In this document: in pieces, positions 1-8,257 of the stretch
Layout of the letters: the number at the start of each line of letters is the position of its first letter
Numbering within the stretch: position 1 is the first letter of the stretch
Assembly (NCBI GenBank): GCA_038120765.1
Contig: JAYOMI010000029.1
Span: 1 to 37,039 of the forward strand
DNA from: CAXBCP01 sp038120765
GTDB lineage: Bacteria; Pseudomonadota; Alphaproteobacteria; MPNO01; UBA830
Length of the DNA stretch: 37,039 nucleotides
Direction: 5' to 3'
The notes under the pieces: model-generated
Databases searched by the model: none
The model's input: only the letters and a program-made list of their open reading frames with translations
Told to the model about the DNA's origin: nothing
Translations under genes and position numbers: made by a program

Positions 1-60
1 CCGACCCATCCGAACCACGTCTGGAGCCTCGACTTCGTGCATGACAAGCTCGACACATGA
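1..60 (+). pseudogene. IS3-family transposase fragment (integrase core), truncated
   Basis: Frame 1 reads PTHPNHVWSLDFVHDKLDT and then stops (TGA at 58-60). The PNHVWSLDFV stretch is the hallmark start of the rve/DDE integrase core of IS3-type OrfB transposases; the Asp of LDFV would be the first catalytic acidic residue. In intact relatives the chain continues for well over 100 residues (typically GRK/GRR next), so the gene is cut in mid-domain at about base 57. The cut is not at an IS end, which means a rearrangement remnant or an assembly join rather than a clean insertion. The upstream part lies outside the window. Confidence 0.75.
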
Positions 61-428
61 TCCTCAACATCGTTTGTGGCGTAGCGCGCGAATGTGCTCT
101 CCCCTCTGAATCTCAGGCTATGCTGGTTCCAGTCTGATGCAATCAGGAGTTCTGGCGAAATGGTGGTAACGAAATCATCTTTCTCATCATTTTGAGTGGC
201 ATAAATATTGTCGTTAAAAGTTGTGCCAACGCCAATAGAGGGAGAAAGGATAAATCCGCTTATGCGAAGTCCCGCTGGATTTAGTTCAGGCCGCTCACGA
301 CCCATAACAGTGGTAGTGCGACTGTCAGTTTGAGCCATTAAATAAGTCGGCTCGAATGTCACTGTAGAAGCGACAATTACCAGAGCAGATAGTCTGATTT
401 TCTTAAGAAACCTAGTTCGTGAATCCAA
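61..428 (-). pseudogene. Outer-membrane beta-barrel protein (BBP2-like), N-terminal part only
   Basis: An open minus-strand frame begins at a TTG (428) with GAGGGG seven bases upstream. It encodes a basic start and a hydrophobic segment (KKIRLSALVIVASTVTF), then a probable signal cleavage after LMA. The mature part has GVGTTFNDNIYAT, an acidic stretch, then ISPELLIASDWNQHSLRF. The NDNIYAT...DDF.T.ISPEL..SDW pattern is characteristic of the putative beta-barrel porin 2 family, often linked to exopolysaccharide export. Only about 120 residues remain before the sequence runs into the antisense of the transposase fragment near base 60; a normal member is about 400 aa. I regard it as disrupted. 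The TTG start is inferred from the ribosome site only. Confidence 0.65.
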
Positions 429-498
429 CTGTCATCCCCTCGATATGCTCATTGAGGGCAGTAGAATTTATTAAGGTTAATGAATCGTAAACAAACAG

Positions 499-732
499 CT
501 AGCTGAAAAGATTCGCAACAACACCGGAAGCATCAATAAATTCAACTAACAGATAAAATGCAAAACCAAATATTAACCATGCGATAAAAGCAAAAATAAA
601 TATACATGGTATTTTCCATAAAGTTCCCACTACACCATCAAAAAATGACGGTTTCAGGTCATCTCTTTGAGGCGTTTTGCTGTTTTTTATACTCACCTTA
701 ATTCCCATCATTAAAAATTTTGTAGCAAACAC
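499..732 (-). CDS. Small hypothetical membrane protein
   Basis: This 77-aa frame has a GTG first codon; an ATG at residue 8 or 9 is an alternative. It has a polar N-terminal half (SIKNSKTPQRDD) and one long hydrophobic segment at about residues 40-68 (IPCIFIFAFIAWLIFGFAFYLLV), enough for one or two membrane passes. I recognise no family. It lies upstream of, and on the same strand as, the truncated beta-barrel gene, 70 bp away, and shares that region's AT-rich composition, so it probably came in with it. No convincing ribosome site decides the start. It may be real or a chance frame in AT-rich DNA. Confidence 0.4.
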   Translation of the reverse strand: MFATKFLMMGIKVSIKNSKTPQRDDLKPSFFDGVVGTLWKIPCIFIFAFIAWLIFGFAFYLLVEFIDASGVVANLFS

Positions 733-792
733 TAAAAGGTTTCCGATTGATATATTGGTTTCGGAAATTTTTCCGACTAGGAGTTAACAACA

Positions 793-855
793 ATGAGACA
801 TAAAAATGAAACCTACTGCGACAGATTATATCTGCGCAGAGCCGAGATTACATAA
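793..855 (+). CDS. Possible 20-residue ORF
   Basis: ATG at 793 follows AGGAG by eight bases, a good ribosome site, and encodes MRHKNETYCDRLYLRRAEIT before TAA. It is the only well-signalled start in the 733-969 gap. It could be a leader peptide or the remnant of a small protein cut short. No function can be given. Confidence 0.2.
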   Translation: MRHKNETYCDRLYLRRAEIT

Positions 856-969
856 TTAAGAAACATAGTTTTGAAAGCGATCCTTTTTTTGATCCCCGGC
901 TGGCTATAAAAAATATAGGGATATGACCGGTTTCTGCTACGTCATCCGGGCGGTGCGGCGGACGGACGT

Positions 970-2463
970 TTAATCCGCCCAGCCGAGCGGCGCGTCGTTG
1001 GTGCCCCAGTACAGGCTTTTCTGTTCCTGGTACTGGCGGATACCCTGACGGCCTTTTTCGCGGCCCATGCCGGAGTCCTTCAGCCCGCCGAACGGGGTCG
1101 CGATGGAAAACAGTTTATAGGTATTGATCCACACGGTGCCTGCATCGATGCGGCGGGCCAGACGCCAGGCGCGGCGGTAATCCTCGGTCCACAGACCGCA
1201 GGCGAGGCCGAAGACCGTATCGTTGGCCTGGGCGATCAGGTCTTCCTCGTCGTCGAACGGCAGGATGGCGAGGACTGGCCCGAAGATTTCCTCCCTGACC
1301 ATCCGCGCATCGTTGCCGAGCCCGGTGAATATTGTCGGCAGGTAGAAACTCCCATTGCCATAGGCGTAATCGCCGCCGGCGGGGTTGGCATAGCCGGCAT
1401 CTTCGGGGCGGGCGCCGCCGATCAGGATCTCGCCGCCTTCCTGCAGGCCGAGTTCAACGTATTTTTCGATACCGTCCCGATGCGCCATAGAGACCAGCGG
1501 CCCCATCTGGGTGGTTTCCGATGCCGGGTCGCCGATACGCAGGCGGGCGGTCTTGGCAACCAGCGCCTCCATGAACGCATCCAGAATATTCCGGTGCACG
1601 AACAGGCGCGATCCCGCAATGCAGCTTTCGCCCGACGACGAGAATATGCCGAAGATCACGCCGTTCACCGCGTGATCTATCTGCGCGTCCTCGAACACGA
1701 TGGTCGGCGACTTGCCGCCGAGTTCGAGCGAGACCGGCATCAGCTTTTCCGCCGCCTGGCGCGCGATGCCGCGGCCGACCTCGGTGCCGCCGGTAAAGGC
1801 GACGCGGGCGATATCGGGATGGGTGACCAGCGCGTCGCCGATCACCGAACCGGGCCCTGGCAGTACGCTGACAATCCCCTTCGGAATGCCGGCCGCTTCG
1901 CAGATGCGCCCGAGTTCGAGCGCGACCAGCGGCGTCACACCCGCGGGTTTCAGGATCACGGCACAGCCCGCCGCAAGCGCCGGCGCCAGCTTCTGCGCGT
2001 CCGACGCAATCGGCGAATTCCACGGCGTGATCGCCGCAACCACCCCGATGGGATCGTAGATGCTCATGCTGACATAGGGCCCGCGCGACGGCGTGATTTC
2101 CTCTTCCATGGTCTCGGCAACCGCGCCGTAGTAACGGAACGTACCGGCGGCGGACGCGACCAGCGCGCGGGTCTCGCCGATGGGCTTGCCGTTGTCGCGC
2201 GTCTGCAGGCGTGCGAGGTCTTCGGCACGCTCGGAGATCAGCTGGCTGACCCGCATCAGCAGGCCGCCCCGGTCATGCGGTTTCATATCGCGCCACGCAG
2301 GCTCCGCCATCGCCACATTCGCGCGCGCCACCGCTTCGTCGACATCGGCGGCACTTGCCCCCGCGACCACCGCGTTCTCGCTGCCATCCGCCGGATAGAC
2401 CGACACCATGTCGGGCCCGCGCCCGGCTTTCCATTCGCCGCCGATCAGGATGGGTTCCGGCAC
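970..2463 (-). CDS. NAD(P)-dependent aldehyde dehydrogenase
   Basis: This 497-aa protein of the ALDH superfamily oxidises an aldehyde to the acid. All catalytic elements are visible: N149 in TPWNSP, the general base E247 in LELGGKSP, the NAD-loop FTGGTEVG around 223-230, and the nucleophile C281 in SGESCIAG. The C-terminal GGLKDSGMGRE motif is also present, and length is normal for the family. The start is taken as GTG at 2463, one base after the stop of the preceding gene, with GGAGG six bases upstream. The open frame continues to about 2712, but that extension is antisense-like and overlaps the aspartate dehydrogenase gene. It is the last gene of the catabolic operon and probably oxidises the aldehyde formed by the ThDP enzyme two genes earlier. 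The aldehyde itself is unknown. Confidence 0.92.
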   Translation of the reverse strand: MPEPILIGGEWKAGRGPDMVSVYPADGSENAVVAGASAADVDEAVARANVAMAEPAWRDMKPHDRGGLLMRVSQLISERAEDLARLQTRDNGKPIGETRALVASAAGTFRYYGAVAETMEEEITPSRGPYVSMSIYDPIGVVAAITPWNSPIASDAQKLAPALAAGCAVILKPAGVTPLVALELGRICEAAGIPKGIVSVLPGPGSVIGDALVTHPDIARVAFTGGTEVGRGIARQAAEKLMPVSLELGGKSPTIVFEDAQIDHAVNGVIFGIFSSSGESCIAGSRLFVHRNILDAFMEALVAKTARLRIGDPASETTQMGPLVSMAHRDGIEKYVELGLQEGGEILIGGARPEDAGYANPAGGDYAYGNGSFYLPTIFTGLGNDARMVREEIFGPVLAILPFDDEEDLIAQANDTVFGLACGLWTEDYRRAWRLARRIDAGTVWINTYKLFSIATPFGGLKDSGMGREKGRQGIRQYQEQKSLYWGTNDAPLGWAD

Positions 2464-2464
2464 G

Positions 2465-3282
2465 TCAGCCTCCGATTTCCACGGGCGCCGCGCGGCGGCG
2501 GATTTCGGCGACGACCGAATGGGCCGCGAGGGTCGACGTCTTCGGGTTGTCGGGCAGCGGCTTGCCGCGGATTTCGATATCGACCGCGCCGAACATGCCT
2601 TCGGCATGGACCTGGTGAATATTGCCGCCCGCCGCGGGGTCGGCGACGAGGCACACTTCGGTCTTCGCGAACCCGGCACCGGCCAGCGCGATGGTCGCCG
2701 CCACGTTGGCATTCTGCGGATAGCGCGTCGCGGCCTCGTCCGCGCCGCCCTGATAAAGGGCGGCCTCCTCAGTCAGCGCGTCGAGATCGCAGATGTCCTC
2801 GGCCGGCGTGCCCTTCCAGGCGCCCGGCGGCTTGCGCGAGGTATAGGTCACCCTGTCCAGCCCCCCGACACGGGCCGCCGCAAGGGCATCGGCCCCGGCA
2901 ACCGCGCCGGCCGCCAGCACCAGTTTCGCGCCGCCGTCCTTCGCCGCCTGGACCAGACTTTNNNNNNNNNNCTTTCATACAAAGCCTTATCCGCCAGCAC
3001 GCCGATGGAAATCACCAGGAAATCCATCCCGCGACGCAGGGCCTCGACCCCGTAGTCGCGCACGCCCGCATGACCTGCGCATTCGGCGACAAGCCGGGGC
3101 TTTGTGGTCAGTTCGTCGAAAGACGACACCACCTCGATGCCCCGTCCGGAAACCGCGGCCCGCACTTCTTCCATCCGCGCCGGACGGACCAGAATGGCCG
3201 CGATATTGGCATCCTCGCCAGGCTGGATGTGCTTCAGCACTTCCTGCGCAATCGCGCCATATCCGATGAGCAGGACATCCAT
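2465..3282 (-). CDS. Aspartate dehydrogenase-like NAD(P)-dependent oxidoreductase (interrupted by assembly gap)
   Basis: The N-terminus MDVLLIGYGAIAQEVLKHI is a Rossmann dinucleotide fold. The C-terminal part has AAGAVAGADALAAAR and GGNIHQVHAEGMFG, matching the L-aspartate dehydrogenase/NadX type family, where a His in this region is catalytic. Such enzymes deaminate aspartate or act on iminoaspartate. The 10-N gap at 2962-2971 breaks the frame artificially: the two flanks end and begin with the same AAAG (minus strand). Merging them gives Tyr-Glu-Ser-Leu-Val-Gln in perfect frame, so the real gene is probably intact at about 268 aa. The start ATG at 3282 overlaps the upstream TGA by one base. 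In this operon it may handle an amino or imino intermediate; aspartate as substrate is assumed only from the family. Confidence 0.8.
2962..2971. other. Assembly gap (10 N) within the aspartate dehydrogenase gene
   Basis: Ten N. The flanking sequences (…AGACTTT and CTTTCATAC…) share CTTT. Collapsing the overlap restores the reading frame, so the true gap length may be below zero. Confidence 0.95.
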
Positions 3283-4946
3283 CAGCTATCGTCTCCGTCG
3301 TCTGCATCCCGTTTGGGCGGGCCGGCAAAGGCCTTTGCAAAATCGCCGATCGATTTCATATCGATCTCGACCATCGCGGGGCCTTCGGCGTCGAAAGCCT
3401 GTTTCAGGGCCGCCGCCAGATCCTTCGCATCGCCGATCCCCCAATGGGGAATATCGAGGGAATCGCACAGCACGTCCCAGTCGGGACCAAGAATGTCGGA
3501 ATACTGACGCCGCCCGCCATACACCGCGTCGGAGATGTTCTTGATCACACCGTAACCGCCATCGTTCATCAGCAGGATGACGATATCGGCGTTCTCCTGC
3601 TTGGCGGTCGCAAGTTCGCCCAGGGTCACGGCGAAACCGCCATCGCCGGCAAGCACAAGCGTCTTCCGGCCATCGCCCTGCACCGCAAGTGCCGCACCGA
3701 TTCCCATCGGCAGGCCCTGACCGATCCCGCCGCCAAGCGCATGAACGCCGTCGCGGGGTCCGTCGAGCGGCGGCAGGCGATTTCCCCAGATGGTGTTGGA
3801 CAGCGTAATGTCCCGCACCCAGACGAAATCCCGCGGCACTGCCTCGATCACCGCATCGACCACCTTGTTATAGGGACCGAGCGCTTCGCGCATGGTTTTC
3901 TCCGCAGCGGCGCGGGCCGCCTTGATGTCCGGCACGAACGCGCTGTCCGCCTTGAACTTGCCGATCAGTCTCTCGGCGAGGCCATCGAGCGTCAGCGCGG
4001 AATCGCCGCAGACGAACATCTCGTTGGGATAGGACCGGCCGTCCGCCCGCGGGTCCGCGTCGATCTGATATATCGGCGGCAGTTTCAGATGATAGCCCAG
4101 CGTTTCGTTGGAGCGCAAGCGCGATCCGACCACGACCATCGCATCGCAGGTGCCGTAAAACTCCTCTACGTCGGGCTGAAGATTGAACGCTCCCAGAGAA
4201 TGAGGATCGTCACCGGGCAAAACGCCCCTGCCCTGCACGCTGGTGACAACGCCGAAGCCCAGTTGAGCGAACCGGGCGACCGGGTCCGCGGCATGACGCG
4301 CACCGCCGCCGAGCCACAGCAAGACCCGTTTCTTGCCCGCCAGCGCGGCCGCCAGCGCATCGACCTCGTCCTCGGCAGGCTTCGGCGCAAGAACCGGTAA
4401 CGGATCCATATTCGCGGGCATCGGAATTTTTGCGCCCTGAACGTCTATCGGTATTTCAACGCTGACAGGTCCCATCGGCGGGGTAAACGCAAGCTTCACC
4501 GCTTCGCGCAGCGTGCCCAGCATGGTCTCCGCCGACCAGACGCGGAAGGCGCCCTTGCCCGCAGCGCCCAGCATACCCATCTGGTCCGGCGCTTCGTGGA
4601 TAAAGCCTTTCTGACGATCCAGATGCGAGGAATCGATCTGGCCTGTCAGGTGCAACAGCGGCGTGCCCGCCGTCATCGCCTCGACGATGGCGCCGCACGC
4701 CTTGCCCGCCGCCGTGCCGGTGCTGGACACGGCAACGCCAAGCCCGCCGCGAACGCGCGCATTGGCATCGGCCATATTGACGGCGCCGCCCTCCGACCGC
4801 GCCGGCACGAAAGTGATCTTGTTGCGCCGGAAAATCCCGTCCAGGACCGGCATGTTGTGGATACTGATAACGCCGAACGCATGTTCAACGCCGCAGCGTT
4901 CAAGAAAGACCGCAGCGATATCGCCCGCGGTTGCCAGATCAGACAT
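3282..4946 (-). CDS. Thiamine diphosphate-dependent enzyme of the acetolactate synthase / benzoylformate decarboxylase type
   Basis: This 554-aa protein has three domains. The N-terminal pyrimidine-binding domain carries the cofactor-activating E52 in PARSEGGAV. A central domain spans about 190-330. The C-terminal pyrophosphate domain has the classical ThDP motif, GDGG at 434-437 to N461 in MNDGG. Family members decarboxylate or ligate 2-oxo acids. The sequence does not say which 2-oxo acid; FAD dependence cannot be judged. ATG at 4946 overlaps the end of the preceding SDR gene by eight bases (ATGTCTGA), and its stop overlaps the next start by one base, so translation is coupled. With an aldehyde dehydrogenase two genes downstream, a decarboxylase producing an aldehyde is the simplest reading. 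Confidence 0.88.
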   Translation of the reverse strand: MSDLATAGDIAAVFLERCGVEHAFGVISIHNMPVLDGIFRRNKITFVPARSEGGAVNMADANARVRGGLGVAVSSTGTAAGKACGAIVEAMTAGTPLLHLTGQIDSSHLDRQKGFIHEAPDQMGMLGAAGKGAFRVWSAETMLGTLREAVKLAFTPPMGPVSVEIPIDVQGAKIPMPANMDPLPVLAPKPAEDEVDALAAALAGKKRVLLWLGGGARHAADPVARFAQLGFGVVTSVQGRGVLPGDDPHSLGAFNLQPDVEEFYGTCDAMVVVGSRLRSNETLGYHLKLPPIYQIDADPRADGRSYPNEMFVCGDSALTLDGLAERLIGKFKADSAFVPDIKAARAAAEKTMREALGPYNKVVDAVIEAVPRDFVWVRDITLSNTIWGNRLPPLDGPRDGVHALGGGIGQGLPMGIGAALAVQGDGRKTLVLAGDGGFAVTLGELATAKQENADIVILLMNDGGYGVIKNISDAVYGGRRQYSDILGPDWDVLCDSLDIPHWGIGDAKDLAAALKQAFDAEGPAMVEIDMKSIGDFAKAFAGPPKRDADDGDDS

Positions 4947-5753
4947 TGCGTGCCTGCCCCCCTGTAAGGTCGAGTGTTTCGCCCGTAATGAACGATGCTG
5001 CTGAAGAGCCGAAGAACAGAATTGCATTGGCGGCTTCTTCGGGTTTCCCGAGCCGTCCGAGCGGAATCTTCCGTTCCTTCGCAAGCTGCGCAAACCAGTC
5101 GTCGAGCGACAGCTCAGTCGGGATCGGCGAGCCGTCGATGTTCTTGCCGCTGGCATAACGGCGGCTCCACTGGCCGGAATCGACGAGGCCGATCAGGACC
5201 GCGTTGACCCGTATCCCCTTGGGCGCAAATTCAATGGATAGTGATTTCATCAGGTTCAGCTGCCCTGCCCGTGTCGCACCTGTGGCGATCAGGAAGGGTT
5301 CCGGGGACCGCGCCAGCAGCGCGCTTGTCACGACGATCGCGCCGGCACCCGATGCGGCGAGGAGCTCCTCGAAAGCGCGTACGGGCCGAAGCAACGAGAA
5401 GAATTTCAGTTCGAACTCGTCACGCCAGTCCTCGTCGCTGGTATTGTAGAAATTGCTCGCCCGCGCCTGCCCTGCATTGCACACCAGCGTATCGCACCGG
5501 CCGAATTTTTCGGCGACCCGGTCGCGCAGATTCGTGATATCTGCTTCGTTCAGGACATCGCAGGNNNNNNNNNNATATTGTCCGCCCCGGAAATCCCGGC
5601 CAGGTCCGCCGCCGCTTCATCGAGCCTTTCCTGATTGCGTCCGCAGATCGCGACCTTTGCGCCGTCCCGCAGAAACGCCGTAGCGGTGGCAAGGCCAATT
5701 CCGGAAGACCCGCCGGTGACGACGGCGACCCTGTCTTTCATATCGGTATTCAT
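4939..5753 (-). CDS. Short-chain dehydrogenase/reductase (interrupted by assembly gap)
   Basis: The N-terminal part has the NAD(P) motif TGGSSGIG in MKDRVAVVTGGSSGIGLA and CGRNQERL. After the 10-N gap (5565-5574) the same protein continues with CDVLNEADI, then the NAG motif in LVCNAGQ. Next come a Ser in VVTSALLARS, RAGQLNLMKSLSIEF and the C-terminal FITGETLDLTGG. The usual Tyr of YxxxK appears replaced: the region reads IATGATRAGQLNLMKSL, so the classical catalytic Tyr-Lys pair is not evident. Either this SDR is atypical or its activity differs. Start ATG 5753 follows a GGGAA site; a second ATG lies four codons later. The flanks need a gap length of 3n+2 to stay in frame. Confidence 0.8.
5565..5574. 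other. Assembly gap (10 N) within an SDR gene
   Basis: Ten N between codons for GADN and CDVL. By comparison with other SDRs only a few residues should be missing; the frame requires a missing length of 3n+2, not 10. Confidence 0.95.
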
Positions 5754-5799
5754 CTCGATTCCCTGTTCAAGTGCTGCGGGTCGCCGATGACGGCAACTC

Positions 5800-6834
5800 T
5801 CAGAATGTTTCCTCTTCGTCTCCCGACGCGTAGCGCCGCAGCAGCTCCGCCTGGTGTGCTTTTTCTTCACGCATCAGACGGCGCTGGTCCTTACGGAACT
5901 CGCGGTCCGCGCGCTCCAGCCCTTCGCGGTCCTGATATTTCGGATGTCCCTGTTCGTCTTCCGCGGAATAGCGCGGCTCGGCGAGGGCGGTGTCGGGAAG
6001 CGCGTGAGCAAGACCGGGGGCGATCCGGTGCGTCTCCGGGTCATGACCGATCGCCATTGAGATCAACCGGGCCGCTTTCAGCACCTGGTCGAGAATATTG
6101 CCTTCGAACTGCTCATCCGAATAGCGCCCCTCGGCCGCCGTGATATTGATGGCTGCCACCACCCGGTCGCGGCCGTCGCGGATCGGGGCGGCGATACTGA
6201 CGACGCCTTTTTCGTAATAACCCCGGCTGATCACGACGCCATCATTCTGCGCATCCTTGATCAGCAGGTCGCGAAGCTGCATCACCGTGTTCGGGGTTTC
6301 CGGCGAAAACGGCGCCAGTTCCCGCATGCCCCGGTACAGCTTGAAGAGTTCGTCTTCTTCAAGGTCCTGCAGCATCGCGCGGCCCATGGACGACCCATGC
6401 GCCGGCAGACGCGACCCGAGCTTGATATTGCTGCTGAGTGCGGTTCTCGCCGGCAACCGGCTGACATAGACAATGTCGTGACCGTCGCGTACCGCCATAT
6501 GAACCGAGGCGCCGGTCTCGTATCTGAGATTGGTCAGAAAGGGATAGGCGATTTCCGGCAGTTCCAGACCGGACAGGTAGGTCCAGCCCAGTTTCAGCGC
6601 CGCCGCGCCGACGCGGTATTCGCCCGTCTCGGGATCGCGCACCAGAAACCCCAGATGTTCCAGAGTGTTGGCGAGGCGGAAGGTCGTCGCCCGCGGCAGG
6701 CCAAGCTCCTTGGCCAATACGCCCAGAGACTGAACGGGCTTGTCCTTGGAAAAGGCCTGCAGCAACAGCAGCCCCCGTTCGAGCGCCGGGACGATATAGC
6801 TCGGCTCCTTCGCCGTTCGCGCCCGGGCGCTCAT
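5800..6834 (-). CDS. IclR-family transcriptional regulator with long charged C-terminal extension
   Basis: This 344-aa regulator has an N-terminal winged helix-turn-helix at about 12-75 (ALERGLLLLQAF, LGLPRATTFRLANTLEHLGFL). The IclR effector domain follows to about residue 265 (ETGASVHMAVRDGHDIVYV, GSSMGRAML, GYYEKGVVSIAAPIRD, VAAINI). The typical family length is 250-280. Here an extra tail of about 75 residues follows, rich in Glu/Arg/Lys (REGLERADREFRKDQRRLM), likely helical or coiled. Start ATG 6834 overlaps the hydrolase stop (ATGA). It sits inside the operon it probably controls. The paired palindromes at 13173-13208 in the operon promoter are its likely target, which is inference. The effector is presumably the substrate or an intermediate. 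Confidence 0.9.
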   Translation of the reverse strand: MSARARTAKEPSYIVPALERGLLLLQAFSKDKPVQSLGVLAKELGLPRATTFRLANTLEHLGFLVRDPETGEYRVGAAALKLGWTYLSGLELPEIAYPFLTNLRYETGASVHMAVRDGHDIVYVSRLPARTALSSNIKLGSRLPAHGSSMGRAMLQDLEEDELFKLYRGMRELAPFSPETPNTVMQLRDLLIKDAQNDGVVISRGYYEKGVVSIAAPIRDGRDRVVAAINITAAEGRYSDEQFEGNILDQVLKAARLISMAIGHDPETHRIAPGLAHALPDTALAEPRYSAEDEQGHPKYQDREGLERADREFRKDQRRLMREEKAHQAELLRRYASGDEEETF

Positions 6835-7640
6835 GCTACGGCCTCGAGATGTTCGGTCAGGAGCGCATTGAAGGCGTCCGGCCCCTCGACATAGGACGCA
6901 TGGCCAAGACCGGGCAGAACCTCGAAACGCGCACGGGCGAAGCTCCCGGCGATTTTTTTGCATCCATCGGGCGGGGTCACTGTATCCGCACCGCCCACCG
7001 CCACCGTTACCGGCAGGTCGATTTCAGCCGCATCGGCATGAATTGTGCCCTGCATAAGCATCTCGACCGCCTGGCGGTATCCGTCGGGGCGGATTTGCGA
7101 CATCACGTCACGTACGCGGTCCCGGGCCCATTGGGGCGCATCATCCGATAACAGGTTGCCATGCCGCTCACGGGCCAGGCCCTCCGGACCCAGCTTGTCC
7201 AGCAGACCGATACGCGCCGCCCGCCGTTGGTCGCGCAGTTCTTCCGTCGCGTCGCCATACCCGGCCGCAGGATCGCCGATCATCAGGCTGAGCACGCGCA
7301 TCGGCCAGTGCCGCGCAAAAGCACAACCCATCAAAGCGCCGAGCGAGTGACCGACCACGTGACAGGCATCGATACCGAGCGCATCGAGAAATCCGCCGAG
7401 CGCCGCGGCATAGTCGTCCGCTTTGGGCGCAGCCGGCGCCAGTTTGGTTGAGCCGCCATAGCCGGGCGCATCCCACGCGATGACGCGAAACCGGTCGGAA
7501 AACGCTTCGAGTTGCGCCTGCCACGAGGCAGCGCCGGAGCCAATGCCATGCAACAGCATTAGCACCGGACCGGCGCCGGCTTCGAGATAAGTTATCTCGC
7601 CGCCATCCGTATCGATCGTCTTCTTTTGCAGTCCGCTCAC
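6831..7640 (-). CDS. Alpha/beta-fold hydrolase
   Basis: This 269-aa protein shows the oxyanion motif LLHGIGSG (about 29-36), WDAPGYGGS, and the nucleophile elbow GHSLG at 97-101 with Ser 99. A candidate acid lies near VGGADTVTP, and the catalytic His is in GLGHASYVEGP. Relatives include 3-oxoadipate enol-lactonase-like and C-C bond hydrolases of aromatic degradation; the exact substrate is open. I chose GTG at 7640 because GGGAGGA lies about nine bases upstream, inside the longer frame that opens at ATG 7661. The latter would give 276 aa and has no ribosome site. The stop overlaps the IclR start. In the operon it probably cleaves an ester, lactone or ring-fission product. Confidence 0.88.
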   Translation of the reverse strand: MSGLQKKTIDTDGGEITYLEAGAGPVLMLLHGIGSGAASWQAQLEAFSDRFRVIAWDAPGYGGSTKLAPAAPKADDYAAALGGFLDALGIDACHVVGHSLGALMGCAFARHWPMRVLSLMIGDPAAGYGDATEELRDQRRAARIGLLDKLGPEGLARERHGNLLSDDAPQWARDRVRDVMSQIRPDGYRQAVEMLMQGTIHADAAEIDLPVTVAVGGADTVTPPDGCKKIAGSFARARFEVLPGLGHASYVEGPDAFNALLTEHLEAVA

Positions 7641-7676
7641 GCGCGCATTCCTCCCGGCCATCCCGAAAGTGGACGG

Positions 7677-8243
7677 CTATTTCTTGTCCCGTTTGATCGA
7701 CGCTAGCGGATGATCCGGCGGATAACTGGGCGTGACCGGCTTCATCGCGCCCAGCATCACGCACATCAGCGCCTCTTCCTGCCCTTCGTTGACAAGTCCG
7801 CGATAAACGCCGGGCGGGACCGAAATAAGATCCCGTTCCTTCAGAACCGTTTCCCATTCCTTGTTCCCGTCCTGAACCGTCAGGCGGATGCTGCCGCGCA
7901 GCATGAAGAAAACTTCCTCGACATCGGTATGAAGATGCGGTGGGCCCTCGCAACCCGGCGGCAGTACCATGGTCGAGAACGTAAAGTGCTCGGACGGGAC
8001 GGTATTATTGTCGGTCGATTTCCCTGTTCCGCCCGTTCCCATGTAGCGCATCTGGGCACGCCGGTATTTCGGATCGAAATCGGCCTGGAATTTCAGGACG
8101 TCCCAATCGTATTGCCGGGTCTCGTAGCGGGCGACACGGGTTTCCATCCACTCGTCGAAACCCTGACCGTCCTGCTGTCGCCAGCCGGGACGATCTTCAT
8201 GTTCTCCATCCGCGCCCGTCTGGGCGACTGTTTCCACACTCAT
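7677..8243 (-). CDS. Cupin-domain protein
   Basis: This 188-aa single cupin has motif 1, PPHLHTDVEEVFFMLRG (H103, H105, a Glu at 109/110), which normally supplies three metal ligands. In motif 2, VPPGVYRGLVNEG, the usual fourth ligand His is replaced by Tyr/Arg (147-148), so the metal site may be three-ligand as in some cupin dioxygenases, or degenerate. The first 85 residues form an extra N-terminal segment rich in Trp/Tyr/Asp. The start is well supported: GGAGG eight bases before ATG 8243. It lies 14 bp after the SDR stop in the operon. It could be a dioxygenase, an isomerase or an effector sensor; the sequence does not decide. Confidence 0.85.
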   Translation of the reverse strand: MSVETVAQTGADGEHEDRPGWRQQDGQGFDEWMETRVARYETRQYDWDVLKFQADFDPKYRRAQMRYMGTGGTGKSTDNNTVPSEHFTFSTMVLPPGCEGPPHLHTDVEEVFFMLRGSIRLTVQDGNKEWETVLKERDLISVPPGVYRGLVNEGQEEALMCVMLGAMKPVTPSYPPDHPLASIKRDKK

Positions 8244-8257
8244 CGTTTTTCCTCCAG

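Noticed and set aside
1480..3507. Very long plus-strand open frame opposite the aldehyde dehydrogenase
   Set aside because: It is an antisense shadow of GC-rich genes, rich in Arg/His with no domain, and it runs through the N gap.
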